Shown piece by piece: positions 7,378-16,926 of a DNA stretch of 35,677 nt. The notes below the pieces were generated by a model. That model was given only the letters and a program-made list of their open reading frames with translations. It was not told the DNA's origin and searched no databases. The stretch comes from Chloroflexales bacterium ZM16-3 (GTDB taxonomy: Bacteria > Chloroflexota > Chloroflexia > Chloroflexales > Chloroflexaceae), in the NCBI GenBank assembly GCA_004138175.2, contig RYFE02000051.1:1-35677 (forward strand), given 5' to 3'. Every line of letters begins with the position of its first letter. Position 1 is the stretch's first letter. The position numbers were made by a program, and so were the translations under genes.

Positions 7378-8349
7378 ATGCAGCCTGCTATCCGGATGGA
7401 CCCGCGCCTGGAGCAGCGGATCGCCGAGAAGCGCGCCGCGCTCGATCGCCAGCGCCCACTGCCCCCGGCGATCCTGGCCAAGCTCGCCGACGACCTGCGC
7501 GTCCGCCTGACCTACCACTCTAACGCGATCGAGGGCAATACCCTCGACCTTGGCGAGACCCAGCTGGTGATCGCCCACGGCGTCACGATCGGCGGTCACT
7601 CGCTCAAGGAGCATATGGAGGCGGTCAACCACGCCGCCGCCTACGACGTTGTGCTCGACCTGGCCCAGCGCGAGACGGAGCTGGATGAGGCCGCGCTGCT
7701 CCAACTCCACGCGCTGATTATGCACGACCTGGTGGGTGAGCCGGGCGTCTACCGACGCGGTGCGGTGTTCATCTCGGGCTCAGAGCATCGCCCACCGCAC
7801 CATACCCAAGTGCCAGGGCTCATGGCCGACTGGTTCGCCTGGTGCATGGGCGACGGCCGAGCGTACCCGCCGGTCATCCGGGCGACGCTGGCCCACGAGA
7901 TGCTGCTGGCCATTCACCCCTTCCTCGACGGCAACGGGCGCACCGCCCGGCTCGTGCTGAGCCTCCAGATGATGCGGGCGGGCTACCCGGTGGCGCTGCT
8001 GCTACAGGGCTGGCGGCTGAGCTATATCCATGCGCTGGAGCAGGCTCACCACGGGCGCTACAGCCCGCTGGTCAACGTGATCGGTCGCGCGGTCGAGGCC
8101 GGGCTTGATCTGTACCTGGATGCCTGCGACGCCCTGCCCGACGAGCTGCGCCGACCGCTGCGCGAGGTGGCCGAAGCGTGCGTGATCGACGCGGGCTATC
8201 TGGGCTGGCTGCTGCGGGCGGGCCGTGTGTCCGGGGCCAAGCGCAGCGGGCGCTGGTACGTCTCGGCCGCTGCGGTGCGGCGCTACCAGGACGAGGTCGC
8301 GGCGGGAACAATCCCTGTCGGCCGGCCGCGACACCGCAGCGAGACGTGA
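7378..8349 (+). CDS. Fic-domain protein (AMPylase-type) with C-terminal HTH
   Basis: This 323-residue Fido-superfamily protein probably transfers AMP (or another nucleotide part) to a target hydroxyl. The complete Fic motif HPFLDGNGRTAR is at residues 180-191, with H180 catalytic. The N-terminal inhibitory helix motif SNAIEGN (48-54) marks a class II, self-inhibited Fic protein. The C-terminus (about 262-310) looks like a winged or MerR-like HTH (GYLGWLLRAGRVSGAKRSGR), as in Fic proteins that bind their own promoter. ATG 7378 follows a weak GAGG. It is the only clear plus-strand gene. The perfect dyad at 7321-7364 is a likely autoregulatory site. It stands alone, without a separate FicA-type antitoxin. 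Confidence 0.92.
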   Translation: MQPAIRMDPRLEQRIAEKRAALDRQRPLPPAILAKLADDLRVRLTYHSNAIEGNTLDLGETQLVIAHGVTIGGHSLKEHMEAVNHAAAYDVVLDLAQRETELDEAALLQLHALIMHDLVGEPGVYRRGAVFISGSEHRPPHHTQVPGLMADWFAWCMGDGRAYPPVIRATLAHEMLLAIHPFLDGNGRTARLVLSLQMMRAGYPVALLLQGWRLSYIHALEQAHHGRYSPLVNVIGRAVEAGLDLYLDACDALPDELRRPLREVAEACVIDAGYLGWLLRAGRVSGAKRSGRWYVSAAAVRRYQDEVAAGTIPVGRPRHRSET

Positions 8350-9189
8350 GCACGACCGTGGAGCGGCATGGTCGGCGTGTGCGTAGGGCGTTCGGAGCGG
8401 CCCAGCCGGCCACTGCGTCAGTGGCCGCGAGAAGCATCCGCGCGACCACATAACAAGTACAAATTGTCACGTGCAGGATTATCCTGCGCATGTGTTGCAG
8501 CGTTATGCTGCGCATCCCCCCAGCCACTTGACGCCGGGCGTACATTTTGACTCCCCAGAACGTCGCTTCTGTGCAGTGAGACTGGCTGAAAATACCCTTT
8601 GTAGCGCCTCAAGAACCTCCGTATCCCATCTGATTCACTTCACGAAAGAAACGCGGGGTCGATCCCAATATTGTCACCTGAGTCCATGCGCTCGTACATC
8701 ACGGTCAGGAATGCGCAAGGTAGCGCTGCACCACATGCGCCACATAACGCTGCACGTGACAATTTCGCCCGATGCCTGACGCCGAGTTAGGGTATACATA
8801 GGCTGACATACCTTCGCTGACATGTATGCTGTGGAGCGCTCGGCATAGCTAAGATTAGCGGATGGATTTTTATGGTTCCCCATGTTATGCTTCTACACAT
8901 CATCGCACAACATCGTAGTCTAGCGTGAACCGGTGCTCATCTTGACCGGATGCTCGCTATGGCTGATTCTGCGCTCCCAGGAATCCAACAGCCAAATCTA
9001 GAAGGCTGGTCGGCACCGACGGCTACCTGGCAACACGCAGGACCATCTGGTCAATTCCAGGTGCGTATCGATCTTGTCCGCGGAGCCTGACTGCCCCGGT
9101 ATGCTCCCCGATGTATCGCTTGGCTATGAAACTTCCATGGGTTGCGCAACGAGCTTTAGCGATGCCGGTAGCCGTGGTGCGCGAGCATC
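8350..9189. other. Non-coding stretch between Fic gene and protease operon
   Basis: About 840 bases without a credible gene. It contains a hairpin at 8408-8426 (GGCCACTG/CAGTGGCC, loop CGT, no T-run), which may end Fic transcription, and the inverted-repeat pair 8461-8517 and 8709-8765. The part 8767-9189 shows only short repeats such as GCTGACAT twice. Confidence 0.55.
8461..8765. mobile_element. MITE-like element bounded by about 57-bp imperfect inverted repeats
   Basis: The arm 8461-8517 matches the reverse complement of 8709-8765 along its length, starting with 16 identical bases (AAATTGTCACGTGCAG). Each arm contains two tandem hairpin units of the form GCAGNNTTATNCTGCGCAT. The interior is about 190 bases with no gene. 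No target duplication was seen at the edges, so a structured RNA or regulatory array is an alternative. Confidence 0.45.
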
Positions 9190-10680
9190 TTATGGCTGAC
9201 CGACTTTGGAATCGTGTACGCATACTGAAGTTAGTGGCGGCAGCGATACGGTTGGGTCGCCAAGCAGTACCGTGCTTTCCACATCACGGGCGGCCAGTTG
9301 ATAGTAGAGACATTTGAGGTTCTGACGCTCGCTTGCCTCGGGCGTCAGAACCTCTTCGAGTCTCGCAAGGTCGTGGGCTGTGTTGAGCACACCCAGCTCG
9401 CGCAGCCATGCCTGCATGGCCCGGCCGATCGTCTTAGGGTGCCGCCTCTCTGTGAGATATTTGGGACTGTAAAACAGCCGCTCGTAGAGCATGTAGTGGG
9501 CGATCCCATCGACGCGTGAATCACGGGAGCCTGGCTGGCGCAGCGTCCAGTCGAAGGTCGGCTCGACATGGCCGATGAAGGCCCGCAGCGGTCGATGGGC
9601 ACCAAGCAGTGCTTTGGGTAATGACGCTGTGATTGCCCCTACCTTAGCGATGCCATCCAGCAGTGCAGCCATCTCCGAGCCCGGCCCAAACAGCCCGCTG
9701 AACATGCTGCGCCTGTCGCTGCCGACAGAGCAGCAGGCGTGAGCATACCACACCGCGCCGTCAGGCTCCCAGGACGCCATCAAGGCCGCCGGGTCGAGCG
9801 GAACATACATGCAGTCCACCGGGAGGCCGAGGGTGGCGCGCATCTGTTCGATATGCTCAAGCGGGCCGGTTTGTCCGTGGCTTGTCGTGACGATCACCCC
9901 CGGCCTGTATTTGCGGAGGGCTGCGATCAGCCTGCTGCATGTTGCGTTGGCCCCATCGAGGAAGGCCAGGCCGGGCCGAAGGTCTTTGTCGGCGCAGTAG
10001 GTGGCCCGCAGTGGCTCAGCGAGTACCTCGTGCATGAGGGTGGTGATATCCGAGCCACCGTGGTTCACCGCCCAGATTAGCGACCGCTCGACCCGTACGC
10101 CCGCATCCTTCCAGTCGGAGCGCAGGGCGTCGATATAGTGACCCAGGCCCTCCTCCTCCAAGTCGAGGCGCCCAACGTAGGTGTCGGGTCTGGCCTGGAG
10201 CAGGTACTGTAGCCGCCAGGGGATTTGGGCGGGTGAGCCGTAGATCAGTAGGTATTTTGGGACGCCACCAAGCTCTGGTCGGGTCGTACTATCGAGCAGC
10301 CAACTCTTCCCCGTATGCTTCCAGAGCTTGTTAAAGCGCTCCGTCGAGGCGTCCTTGTAGCGCAACACCACGCCCTGGCGCTCACGGATGAGTTCCCGTA
10401 GCGGCTCGGGCGCATCGGCGCCGACCCGCAGTTGCTCAGGCGTACAGTCGTCCCGCCAGGGCAACACCACGCCCCAGCCCACTCGCGGGTCGCGCCAGTC
10501 ATGAACATTTTCCTCGTCACAGGGTGCAGCTGTGGCGCTGAGGTCACCGTATCGCTTGCGGGTGCGTCGCACCCAGCTAGCGTAGCTCTTGACGACGGGG
10601 CCACAGGCTGCCCCGGCGCTGATCCAGGCGTTGGCCGTCAGGTCGCTGAGGGGCAGGAACGCGCTGTCCTCGTTGTTCAC
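9190..10680 (-). CDS. Gingipain-like (C25-like) clan CD cysteine protease
   Basis: This 496-residue protein has the signature of clan CD (caspase-fold) peptidases: H268 in VIVTTSHGQTGPLE and C316 in WYAHACCSVGSD. The C-terminal LLGDPTVSLPPL is typical of C25 or CHAT-like proteins. An N-terminal region (YLLIYGSPAQIPWRLQYLL at about 138-156) matches the same part of the 1786-residue protein that opens the operon. No signal peptide is seen, so it should act in the cytoplasm. It begins at GTG 10680 with GAGGAG eight bases upstream, 24 bases after the hydrolase stop. It is the last gene of the operon. Substrate unknown; function as an effector protease is inferred. Confidence 0.78.
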   Translation of the reverse strand: MNNEDSAFLPLSDLTANAWISAGAACGPVVKSYASWVRRTRKRYGDLSATAAPCDEENVHDWRDPRVGWGVVLPWRDDCTPEQLRVGADAPEPLRELIRERQGVVLRYKDASTERFNKLWKHTGKSWLLDSTTRPELGGVPKYLLIYGSPAQIPWRLQYLLQARPDTYVGRLDLEEEGLGHYIDALRSDWKDAGVRVERSLIWAVNHGGSDITTLMHEVLAEPLRATYCADKDLRPGLAFLDGANATCSRLIAALRKYRPGVIVTTSHGQTGPLEHIEQMRATLGLPVDCMYVPLDPAALMASWEPDGAVWYAHACCSVGSDRRSMFSGLFGPGSEMAALLDGIAKVGAITASLPKALLGAHRPLRAFIGHVEPTFDWTLRQPGSRDSRVDGIAHYMLYERLFYSPKYLTERRHPKTIGRAMQAWLRELGVLNTAHDLARLEEVLTPEASERQNLKCLYYQLAARDVESTVLLGDPTVSLPPLTSVCVHDSKVGQP

Positions 10681-10704
10681 CTTGGATCTCCTCTTGCAGG
10701 CTCG

Positions 10705-12081
10705 TTAGCTCGCGGCCACCTGGCTGTAGAGCATCCACCATGTAAAGAGCGAGCTGACATCGCCGTGCCCCGCGATCACCGAGCTGCCATCGGGCTTCTG
10801 GGCCGCCGTGCCGTCTACGGCCAGGATACGCGGGCCGTCCGGCACTAGGTTGTAGTCCAGGCCCCGTGCGTGGGGAACCTCGCGCTGCACCCCATTATCG
10901 CCCACGCCGCCCGGCCCGTAGCCGCCTAGGGCCGCGTAGCGGCTCGGCGGTCCGCCGGCAATTCGCAGCTCGCCGAGATCGTCGAGGCGGCGCACGGCGA
11001 TGTGGAAGAACTCGTGCAGCGGCCAGTCCTCGTTGCTGTAGGTGGTGATGATCGGCTGGCGCACCAGCTTGAGCGCGCCGTGGTATCCGCCCGGCCGGCC
11101 TGTGCCGGTGATCTCGGCGGCGAAGCAAAGGCGCGAGATGGCCGGCTGGAGCAGCAACACCGACTCTACGGCTCGTGGGGGCGCCTCGGCGCAGAGGGCG
11201 GAGAGCATCACCCGGCAGCCGTAGGAGTGCCCGATCAGGTGGACCCGCGTGGATGCTGGAGAATCAAGCAACTCCCGCAGCAGCCGACCCACGCCGCCTG
11301 CGCCCACGACCCCGGCCCGGTCCTTCATGCGCCAGACAGTGGCGATGCGGTAGGGCAGCCGCACCCAGTCGATAAGCTCGCCGGCTGCGGGCTGCGGGTC
11401 GAGGGCCCGCAGATCGTGATCGTGATCGTCATCGTCGTCGTCGCCGAAGCCGAAGTCCAGGCGGGGCACGCCGCTTGCGAGGCGCGCCGCAGACGCCCGC
11501 CAGAACTGCTCCAACTGGCGGGCTTCGGGTGGGCTGTGGACGCCCTGCTCCTCGTCGGGGTGCCCGAAGAGGGGAGCGAGCATCTGCGCCAGCTCGTACA
11601 GCTCTGGTCGACTCAGTTGGGCGCGAGCGGCGAGCTCGCGCACGCGACGGCGGTTGTCGGCGGGGAGCGCTTCGGCCACAAAGGCGACCGCCCGCTTGTC
11701 GGACATGGTAGGCACGCCGCCCGCAGCGAGCTTTGGCCCGCGCTCACTCTCCAGCGTCAGCGCTATGCTGGGCCAGTAGACGCTCACGAAGATCGGACGG
11801 AAGAGCTGGCCACCGGGCGTCGGAACGGGGTTTATGCCGGCGAAGCTCTTGAAGAAATTCCCGGTCAGGCTGTACACCTCGTCCCAGGCGTTGTTCCAGC
11901 CGTGGGAGAAGATGAGAATATGGCTGGCCTTGCCGGCGCGCACCGCCTGCACCAGATGCGCGCGGCTCTTCTGGCTCACACAGCGGCCCGTCGCGTCGAA
12001 CTTGATCATGTACCAGGGCGCCAGCCCGCCATCGGCGAGGGTAATCTGCTCGATCGGCCCGCTCACGGACGGAGCGCTCAT
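10705..12081 (-). CDS. Alpha/beta hydrolase (lipase/esterase-like)
   Basis: This 458-residue serine hydrolase has the nucleophile elbow GHSYG with S286 and an oxyanion-type ILIFSHGWNN at about 56-65. A late GHGDVSS may supply the catalytic His. Between them sits a large cap-like insertion containing an Asp/His-rich run (DDDDDDHDHD, about residue 216) that could bind metal. It would hydrolyse an ester, perhaps a membrane lipid, but the substrate cannot be read from sequence. ATG 12081 is preferred over GTG 12084 because AGGAGG lies five bases before it. It sits between two protease genes with short gaps (24 and 27 bases). No signal peptide or membrane segment is evident. Confidence 0.8.
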   Translation of the reverse strand: MSAPSVSGPIEQITLADGGLAPWYMIKFDATGRCVSQKSRAHLVQAVRAGKASHILIFSHGWNNAWDEVYSLTGNFFKSFAGINPVPTPGGQLFRPIFVSVYWPSIALTLESERGPKLAAGGVPTMSDKRAVAFVAEALPADNRRRVRELAARAQLSRPELYELAQMLAPLFGHPDEEQGVHSPPEARQLEQFWRASAARLASGVPRLDFGFGDDDDDDHDHDLRALDPQPAAGELIDWVRLPYRIATVWRMKDRAGVVGAGGVGRLLRELLDSPASTRVHLIGHSYGCRVMLSALCAEAPPRAVESVLLLQPAISRLCFAAEITGTGRPGGYHGALKLVRQPIITTYSNEDWPLHEFFHIAVRRLDDLGELRIAGGPPSRYAALGGYGPGGVGDNGVQREVPHARGLDYNLVPDGPRILAVDGTAAQKPDGSSVIAGHGDVSSLFTWWMLYSQVAAS

Positions 12082-12108
12082 CACTACCTCCTAATTCTGC
12101 TACTCCAC

Positions 12109-13362
12109 TCAGGTCGCCGCTACCCGTAGGGCGGCGCGGATCAGCTCGCCCCAACCGCTCCTGGCAAAATCGAGATCGTCATAGACGGGCGAGTAGAAGC
12201 TGGTGGGCCAGTAGATCGCAAGGCCGCCCGCCCGCGCCGCGTCGTCACCGTCGAGAGCACTTCTGCCGAGCACCGGGCCTTCGGCAGCATCGAGAGCTCC
12301 CCGCAGCGTCTTGAGCGGCTCCCGCAGCGACTCGGCGGTGGGCACACGCGTCCCCAGGTCTACGATCTTGCACCAGTCGCGCAGATCAGCCAGGTCGGCG
12401 TTCTTCGTCTCGCCGTAGCGCTTCACCCTGGTGCGGACATCCCGTAGCGCTTGACGGACGCATCCATGATCCATGAGTTCCGAGGCAGTGATGCCGGTGG
12501 CGATCACACGCGTCAGCTCGAACAGGGCCTCCACTTGGCCGAGGTCGAGGGCCGCGACGGTTCTGCGGACGGGTCGGCGGAGCAGGTGGGCGGCCTCTGT
12601 GGCGGCCTCACGCACGATGATCCGCCCCAGAGTGGGGCCGTCGATTGTGGGTTCGGCGGCGAGGCCGGTGAGGATGGCACCGTAGGGCCAGCCGGGCGCA
12701 CGCTGCTCCTCTGGCGAGCCGACGAGGGTCGTGGCGAGACCACGGAGCTGGTAGGCTACCTCAATGGTCTGCATCAGGCAGGCGTCAAGTCCAATCAGGT
12801 CCAATGGTCTATGGCGTGCGCAGCCCGCCCGTAGCGCTTCGCGAAGCTGCGCGCCATCGAGGTAGCTACGGTCGGTACTATCGACAACCACGCCGCGTAG
12901 CTTCGGGCGCACGATGACTAGCCGCTCCAGGGTACTAGCAAAGATCGCTCGGCTCAGGGATGCGCGGCTGGCGGCGCGCTCAGCGAACCGCAGAAGGTCG
13001 AAGTCGTAGCCGGGCGGCAGGTCGCGCACCCCCGTGCCGTGGCTCCAGATCACCAGCGCGCTACGGGCACCAGGGAAGCGGCGCAGACCCCAGTCCAAGA
13101 ATGCTGCCAGAACCATCGGATCGCTGCTGTTCAGCTGGCCGAGCGGCGATGCTAGCGCTGTAGCGCCGCCGCTGCGGAAGGCGAGCAACTCGGCACCCGC
13201 CCGGCGATCCACCAGGGCCACGACGTGGGCGAACTCGCCGGCTGGCATAGCCATGAGGCGCCTCTGGAGCAGCGGTACATAGCGATCGAGATCGTTGTCA
13301 GCAGCAGCGTAGAGCAGTATGCTCCAGGGGCGCTGAGGCGCTGGCGGCCCATCAGGGAACAT
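12109..13362 (-). CDS. Clostripain-like (C11) cysteine protease
   Basis: This 417-residue protein fits peptidase family C11, clan CD. It opens with WSILLYAAADNDLD, the usual C11 start, followed by H108 in ALVIWSHGTG and C195 in LIGLDACLMQ, the catalytic pair. C11 enzymes cut after Arg or Lys and usually mature by self-cleavage. No secretion signal is seen, unlike secreted clostripain, which suits an intracellular effector. The open frame reaches 13395 through a TTG, but ATG 13362 has AAGGGGG just upstream and is chosen. It follows the Hsp70 gene by 39 bases within the operon. GLAIYWPTS near the C-terminus is also C11-like. Confidence 0.85.
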   Translation of the reverse strand: MFPDGPPAPQRPWSILLYAAADNDLDRYVPLLQRRLMAMPAGEFAHVVALVDRRAGAELLAFRSGGATALASPLGQLNSSDPMVLAAFLDWGLRRFPGARSALVIWSHGTGVRDLPPGYDFDLLRFAERAASRASLSRAIFASTLERLVIVRPKLRGVVVDSTDRSYLDGAQLREALRAGCARHRPLDLIGLDACLMQTIEVAYQLRGLATTLVGSPEEQRAPGWPYGAILTGLAAEPTIDGPTLGRIIVREAATEAAHLLRRPVRRTVAALDLGQVEALFELTRVIATGITASELMDHGCVRQALRDVRTRVKRYGETKNADLADLRDWCKIVDLGTRVPTAESLREPLKTLRGALDAAEGPVLGRSALDGDDAARAGGLAIYWPTSFYSPVYDDLDFARSGWGELIRAALRVAAT

Positions 13363-13401
13363 CCGACCCCCTTGTTGCTTGCGCGTGTGGAGCAACCCAA
13401 G

Positions 13402-15060
13402 CTACTTCTGCTGGCCGCGCAGTGCGGTGAGTTTATACTCGTCGATCAGCAGCTCGACCGGGCTGGAGGGGCGCAACTGGTCGGTGAGAGTCACCCGCAG
13501 ACATCCTTCGCTGAAGACTTCGAACTTCACTTCGAAGCTACTCGGCGTGGCCGTCTCCAGCACATTTATCTCAATCGCGTCCAGGTAATCGCACTCACTT
13601 ACCTTGGTAGCGCCCTGAGGCCCCTGGAAGATATTTATGCGGATGCGGCGCTGGTCCGGCGAGAAGGGCTTTACCCGGATTCCCTTCTTGACGGGGACAG
13701 TGCTGTTCGCTGGCACCACGACAGTGAACTCCTCGGGGTTGTCGGGGCTATCGACACGGATGCCGAGGCGCCGTGCCGTCACCTGCACTAGCATGCGCTG
13801 CTCGATCTTGGTGCCGCCCCGGCTGAGGGAGTGGGCGTAGGCGCCCGCGCCTAGGGCGACAACGTGCTGTGGCTGATCAGCTACCCGGGGCGGGCGTCCG
13901 AAGAGATCGGCAATGCTCTCCTGCACGCTAGGAAGCAGCGTCTGGCCGCCCACAAGCAAGACCTCGTCGAGATCGTCCCAGGTCAGCTCTTCGCCCTCAA
14001 TCACGCCTCGCACAATCGCGAGGGAGCGCCTGATCGTCGCTTTGGCGCAATCGTCGAGTGTGCTGCGGTTCAGGCTCAGCTCCGCGTCGACAGGCACCCG
14101 GTTGGGGAGCGCTAGAGCGGGCAATGTCACGCTGGTTGTATCGTAGCCGGGTGCGCTCAACCTCCGCTTCGCTTGCTCAGCGGCTTGGCGGAGCTGCATC
14201 GCTGTCGCGGGGTCGCTTAGATCGGGAGCCGCGCCGTAGATTCTGTCGATCTCGTCGCGCAGCCAGAGGGCAAGCTCCCGATCTATGTCGTCACCCCCGA
14301 GCCTGGTATCGCCTGCCGTACGTCGTGTCCAGAAGCGTTGGCCTGTCGCAGTAGCGGCGATCTCCAGGAGCGAGACATCGAAGGTGCCGCCGCCGAGGTC
14401 ATAGACGAGGATCCTGCGCTCTTGCTCGGTGAGAAAGCCCGGCTCGTTGGCAAAGGAGAGGGCGGCGGCCGTCGGCTCATTGAGCAGGTCGACCACGTCG
14501 AGCCCAGCCAGGCGCCCTGCCTCGCGGGTGGCCATGCGCTGGTGGTGACTGAAATAGGCCGGCACCGTAATCACCGCCCGTAACGGATGGGCTGACGGTC
14601 CGAAGACGGCCCTGACCCGCGCCCGTAGGGCCTGCAGCACCAGTGCGGAGATGGCGGGAGCGCTCTTGCGAAGCGGCGCGCCGTCCGAAGCGGGCCCGAA
14701 CTCTACCAGAATGTCGTCTATCGGGTCGCCGCGCCCGACGGGCAGCATGCGGTATGTGAGATTGTCGCGCTCAGGATGGGCCTGGCTGTAGAGGCGACCA
14801 ATGTAGCGCTTGATCGAGTACACGCTGTCGCCGGGGGCGTAGCAGGCATGCGCTTTCGCCGCTTCCCCTACGTGCCAGGCACCGCGTTCTCGATCATAGC
14901 TCACCCATGATGGCAGCAGCGGATCTTCATCCTTTGCGTGGAGCAGCTTGACCATACCGATCTCGGGGAGCCATGCTGCGACGGCGGACTTAGTCGTGCC
15001 GAGATCGATCCCGATAAACGGCCCCTCGGTAGCTGTACCTTGCTGCTCGACGGTGCTCAT
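13402..15060 (-). CDS. Hsp70/DnaK-like chaperone ATPase
   Basis: This 552-residue protein has the full Hsp70 nucleotide-binding domain: FIGIDLGTTKSAVAAW (phosphate 1), VPAYFSHHQR, NEPTAAALSF, VYDLGGGTFDVSLLEI (phosphate 2), GGDDIDRELALWL and VLLVGGQTLLPSVQ (adenosine loop). A shorter beta-sandwich-like substrate domain follows from about residue 390, and the C-terminal lid seems reduced compared with DnaK (about 630 residues). No grpE or dnaJ is nearby, so it is a specialised Hsp70 rather than the housekeeping chaperone. AGGAAA precedes ATG 15060. Its place in a protease operon suggests a nucleotide-dependent sensor or switch, as proposed for Hsp70 proteins in bacterial conflict operons; that role is inferred. 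Confidence 0.92.
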   Translation of the reverse strand: MSTVEQQGTATEGPFIGIDLGTTKSAVAAWLPEIGMVKLLHAKDEDPLLPSWVSYDRERGAWHVGEAAKAHACYAPGDSVYSIKRYIGRLYSQAHPERDNLTYRMLPVGRGDPIDDILVEFGPASDGAPLRKSAPAISALVLQALRARVRAVFGPSAHPLRAVITVPAYFSHHQRMATREAGRLAGLDVVDLLNEPTAAALSFANEPGFLTEQERRILVYDLGGGTFDVSLLEIAATATGQRFWTRRTAGDTRLGGDDIDRELALWLRDEIDRIYGAAPDLSDPATAMQLRQAAEQAKRRLSAPGYDTTSVTLPALALPNRVPVDAELSLNRSTLDDCAKATIRRSLAIVRGVIEGEELTWDDLDEVLLVGGQTLLPSVQESIADLFGRPPRVADQPQHVVALGAGAYAHSLSRGGTKIEQRMLVQVTARRLGIRVDSPDNPEEFTVVVPANSTVPVKKGIRVKPFSPDQRRIRINIFQGPQGATKVSECDYLDAIEINVLETATPSSFEVKFEVFSEGCLRVTLTDQLRPSSPVELLIDEYKLTALRGQQK

Positions 15061-15084
15061 ACGTTTCCTGGGTGTGTGCGCGAC

Positions 15085-16926
15085 TCAGGGGCCAACGGGC
15101 TTCAGACGGGCGATTCCAAACCGCGTGAGAAGCCAAAGGGCGGTAGCCGTCTCGACCATGGCAGTAATCGGCAGGGCGGGCACGCCACTCGTTCGTGGGT
15201 TGAAGGGCAACCCGCCAAGCCTCTCGGGCTGGCATATCTGCGCGGTGGTGGGATCGTAGCGCACCACGCCTTCGGTACCCGCCACCCACAGTGCCTTCGC
15301 CTTGCGGGCGGGTGCCAGTGCGTGGACGCTGCGGATCAGACTTTGCGGGCCTCCGTGAAGCTGCCAGGTTTCGCCCTGCCATGCCCAGAGCCCCTCAGCA
15401 GTACCGGCGAAGAGGATGTTGTCAACGGCGGCGAGGGCGAGGATCGCCGCCCCCTGCGGGCCAGTGTGTTCGCCTGCCATAGCCCACTCGCCTGTCTCGA
15501 GGCGGAAGGTCCCCTGGGCGGTGCCAAGCCAGAAGACGCCATCGGGGGCGACGGTGAGGCAGCGGGGCCGATGGCGGGGCGGCTGGTCCGTCAGGGTGGA
15601 CCAGTCGGAGTTTTCGTAGCGGTAGAGTCCTCTGGAGGTGAGGGCCAGGAGCCGTCCGTCGATCCCCGCCGCCAGCGCCAGGGGCAGGCCGGGGGGCTGC
15701 TTGATAGTGTCGAAGTCGGGGTTGCCGAGTGTGATGTCCAGGCGCCCGATCCCCTCTACCGGAGCGATCAGGTAGGTGTCGTCACCAACAACGCAGAGGC
15801 TCCGCACCTCACCGGTGAATGCGGCGGGGAGCAGCCGCTCGGCGGCTTCGTCGCCCACGAGCAGCCCGCCTACTGTGCCCACCCAGAGGCCGCCCGTATT
15901 ACGGGGCGCCGCGCAGAGGGCGAAGCCGCAGAGGCTATCGTCGTCGTGGGCGGGCAGGATGTCGGCTTCCCACTGCCCCTCGGCAGAGTTATCCCGCAGG
16001 TACAGGCGCATGAGCCCGCGATTCGTGGCGGCCCAGAGGAGGCTGTCATCGCCGCTGTCGGCGATCACGCGCACAGCCGTATCGGCGTCGGGTCGCCCCA
16101 GGTTGCGCCAGCGCCCGCCCTCGACCACGGCCAGGCTTTCGCCGCAGAGCAGCCAGAGGCGCCGCCGACCGGCCGCCAATCCGAGGACAGGATCGATGGG
16201 GCTTGTGGGCCGAACCGGCTCGCCCAGTGCCCCTCCGCTGATGGGATGAACGCCGGTGGGACCGACAGCCCATATAACCCCATCGGCGGTGCGATCGAGG
16301 GCGACACAGGCGGTGAAGGTCTCGGGCCAGAGGGCTACAGGGGCGGCGGCGGGGATCAGGCGAAAGAGGCCCCAGTCGTTGCCTAGCAGCAGGTCGGTGC
16401 CGTCGCCGAGGAGACAAATCGCCTCCTCGGAGCCCTCGTGGTCGGCGGCCAGCACGGCGGGCTCCCGATCGCCGCTGCGTAGCAGGTAAACGGACCGTGG
16501 TCCGGCGGCGGCGATACCGTCGAGGGTTGCGCAGAGGGCGCGGATCGGCTCCGTCGCGAGCCATGGGTAGTTCTGCCATCGGGCCATGTGCTTGTCGTAC
16601 CAGGCGAGACCGTGGTCGGCGCGGGCAACCCAGGGTTGCCCGGCGGGGTCGAGGCAGATGGCCCCAGGGACACCGAGGGCGTGCTCTGAGCTGTAGCGCC
16701 GACAGACGCCTTCGCCATGCTGCCACTCGATCACCCCGCCCGAGCTGGCGAGCCAGAGGTGAGCGCCGTCCGGCGCGACAGCAATTCCGTGGATGGCCCG
16801 CTGTGGTGCGAAGCTGCGCCAACCAGCGAGGCCGGGCGGAGTCACGAGTTCGACGTTGACGAGCTGCACCCTGGTAGAGGCGATCTCCGACTCCTCATCG
16901 ACAAGCCTGACTCGATCATCGCTCAT
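15085..16926 (-). CDS. Beta-propeller repeat protein
   Basis: This 613-residue protein is built from about twelve or more repeats of about 40-50 residues, each with a pattern such as LWVAGTEGVVRYDP, FWLGTAQGTFRLET, LLALTSRGLYRYEN or LWAATNRGLMRLYL. They resemble the Reg_prop/WD-like blades of two-component sensor propellers, enough for one large or two seven-bladed propellers. No kinase, peptidase or membrane segment is present, so it is probably a binding or sensing subunit. Its ATG overlaps the stop of the preceding gene by four bases, and the Hsp70 gene follows 24 bases later. Tight coupling on both sides supports a shared complex. Confidence 0.8.
   Translation of the reverse strand: MSDDRVRLVDEESEIASTRVQLVNVELVTPPGLAGWRSFAPQRAIHGIAVAPDGAHLWLASSGGVIEWQHGEGVCRRYSSEHALGVPGAICLDPAGQPWVARADHGLAWYDKHMARWQNYPWLATEPIRALCATLDGIAAAGPRSVYLLRSGDREPAVLAADHEGSEEAICLLGDGTDLLLGNDWGLFRLIPAAAPVALWPETFTACVALDRTADGVIWAVGPTGVHPISGGALGEPVRPTSPIDPVLGLAAGRRRLWLLCGESLAVVEGGRWRNLGRPDADTAVRVIADSGDDSLLWAATNRGLMRLYLRDNSAEGQWEADILPAHDDDSLCGFALCAAPRNTGGLWVGTVGGLLVGDEAAERLLPAAFTGEVRSLCVVGDDTYLIAPVEGIGRLDITLGNPDFDTIKQPPGLPLALAAGIDGRLLALTSRGLYRYENSDWSTLTDQPPRHRPRCLTVAPDGVFWLGTAQGTFRLETGEWAMAGEHTGPQGAAILALAAVDNILFAGTAEGLWAWQGETWQLHGGPQSLIRSVHALAPARKAKALWVAGTEGVVRYDPTTAQICQPERLGGLPFNPRTSGVPALPITAMVETATALWLLTRFGIARLKPVGP

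Noticed and set aside
8408-8426. Rho-independent terminator after Fic
   Set aside because: The stem is perfect but no T-run follows, so I list it only as a hairpin within the intergenic entry.
11002-12129. A 375-codon plus-strand frame opposite the hydrolase
   Set aside because: It is antisense to a gene with a clear GHSYG motif and has no motif of its own.
14938-16386. A 482-codon plus-strand frame
   Set aside because: It is antisense to the Hsp70 start and the beta-propeller gene, has no domain and reflects GC-rich third positions on the other strand.
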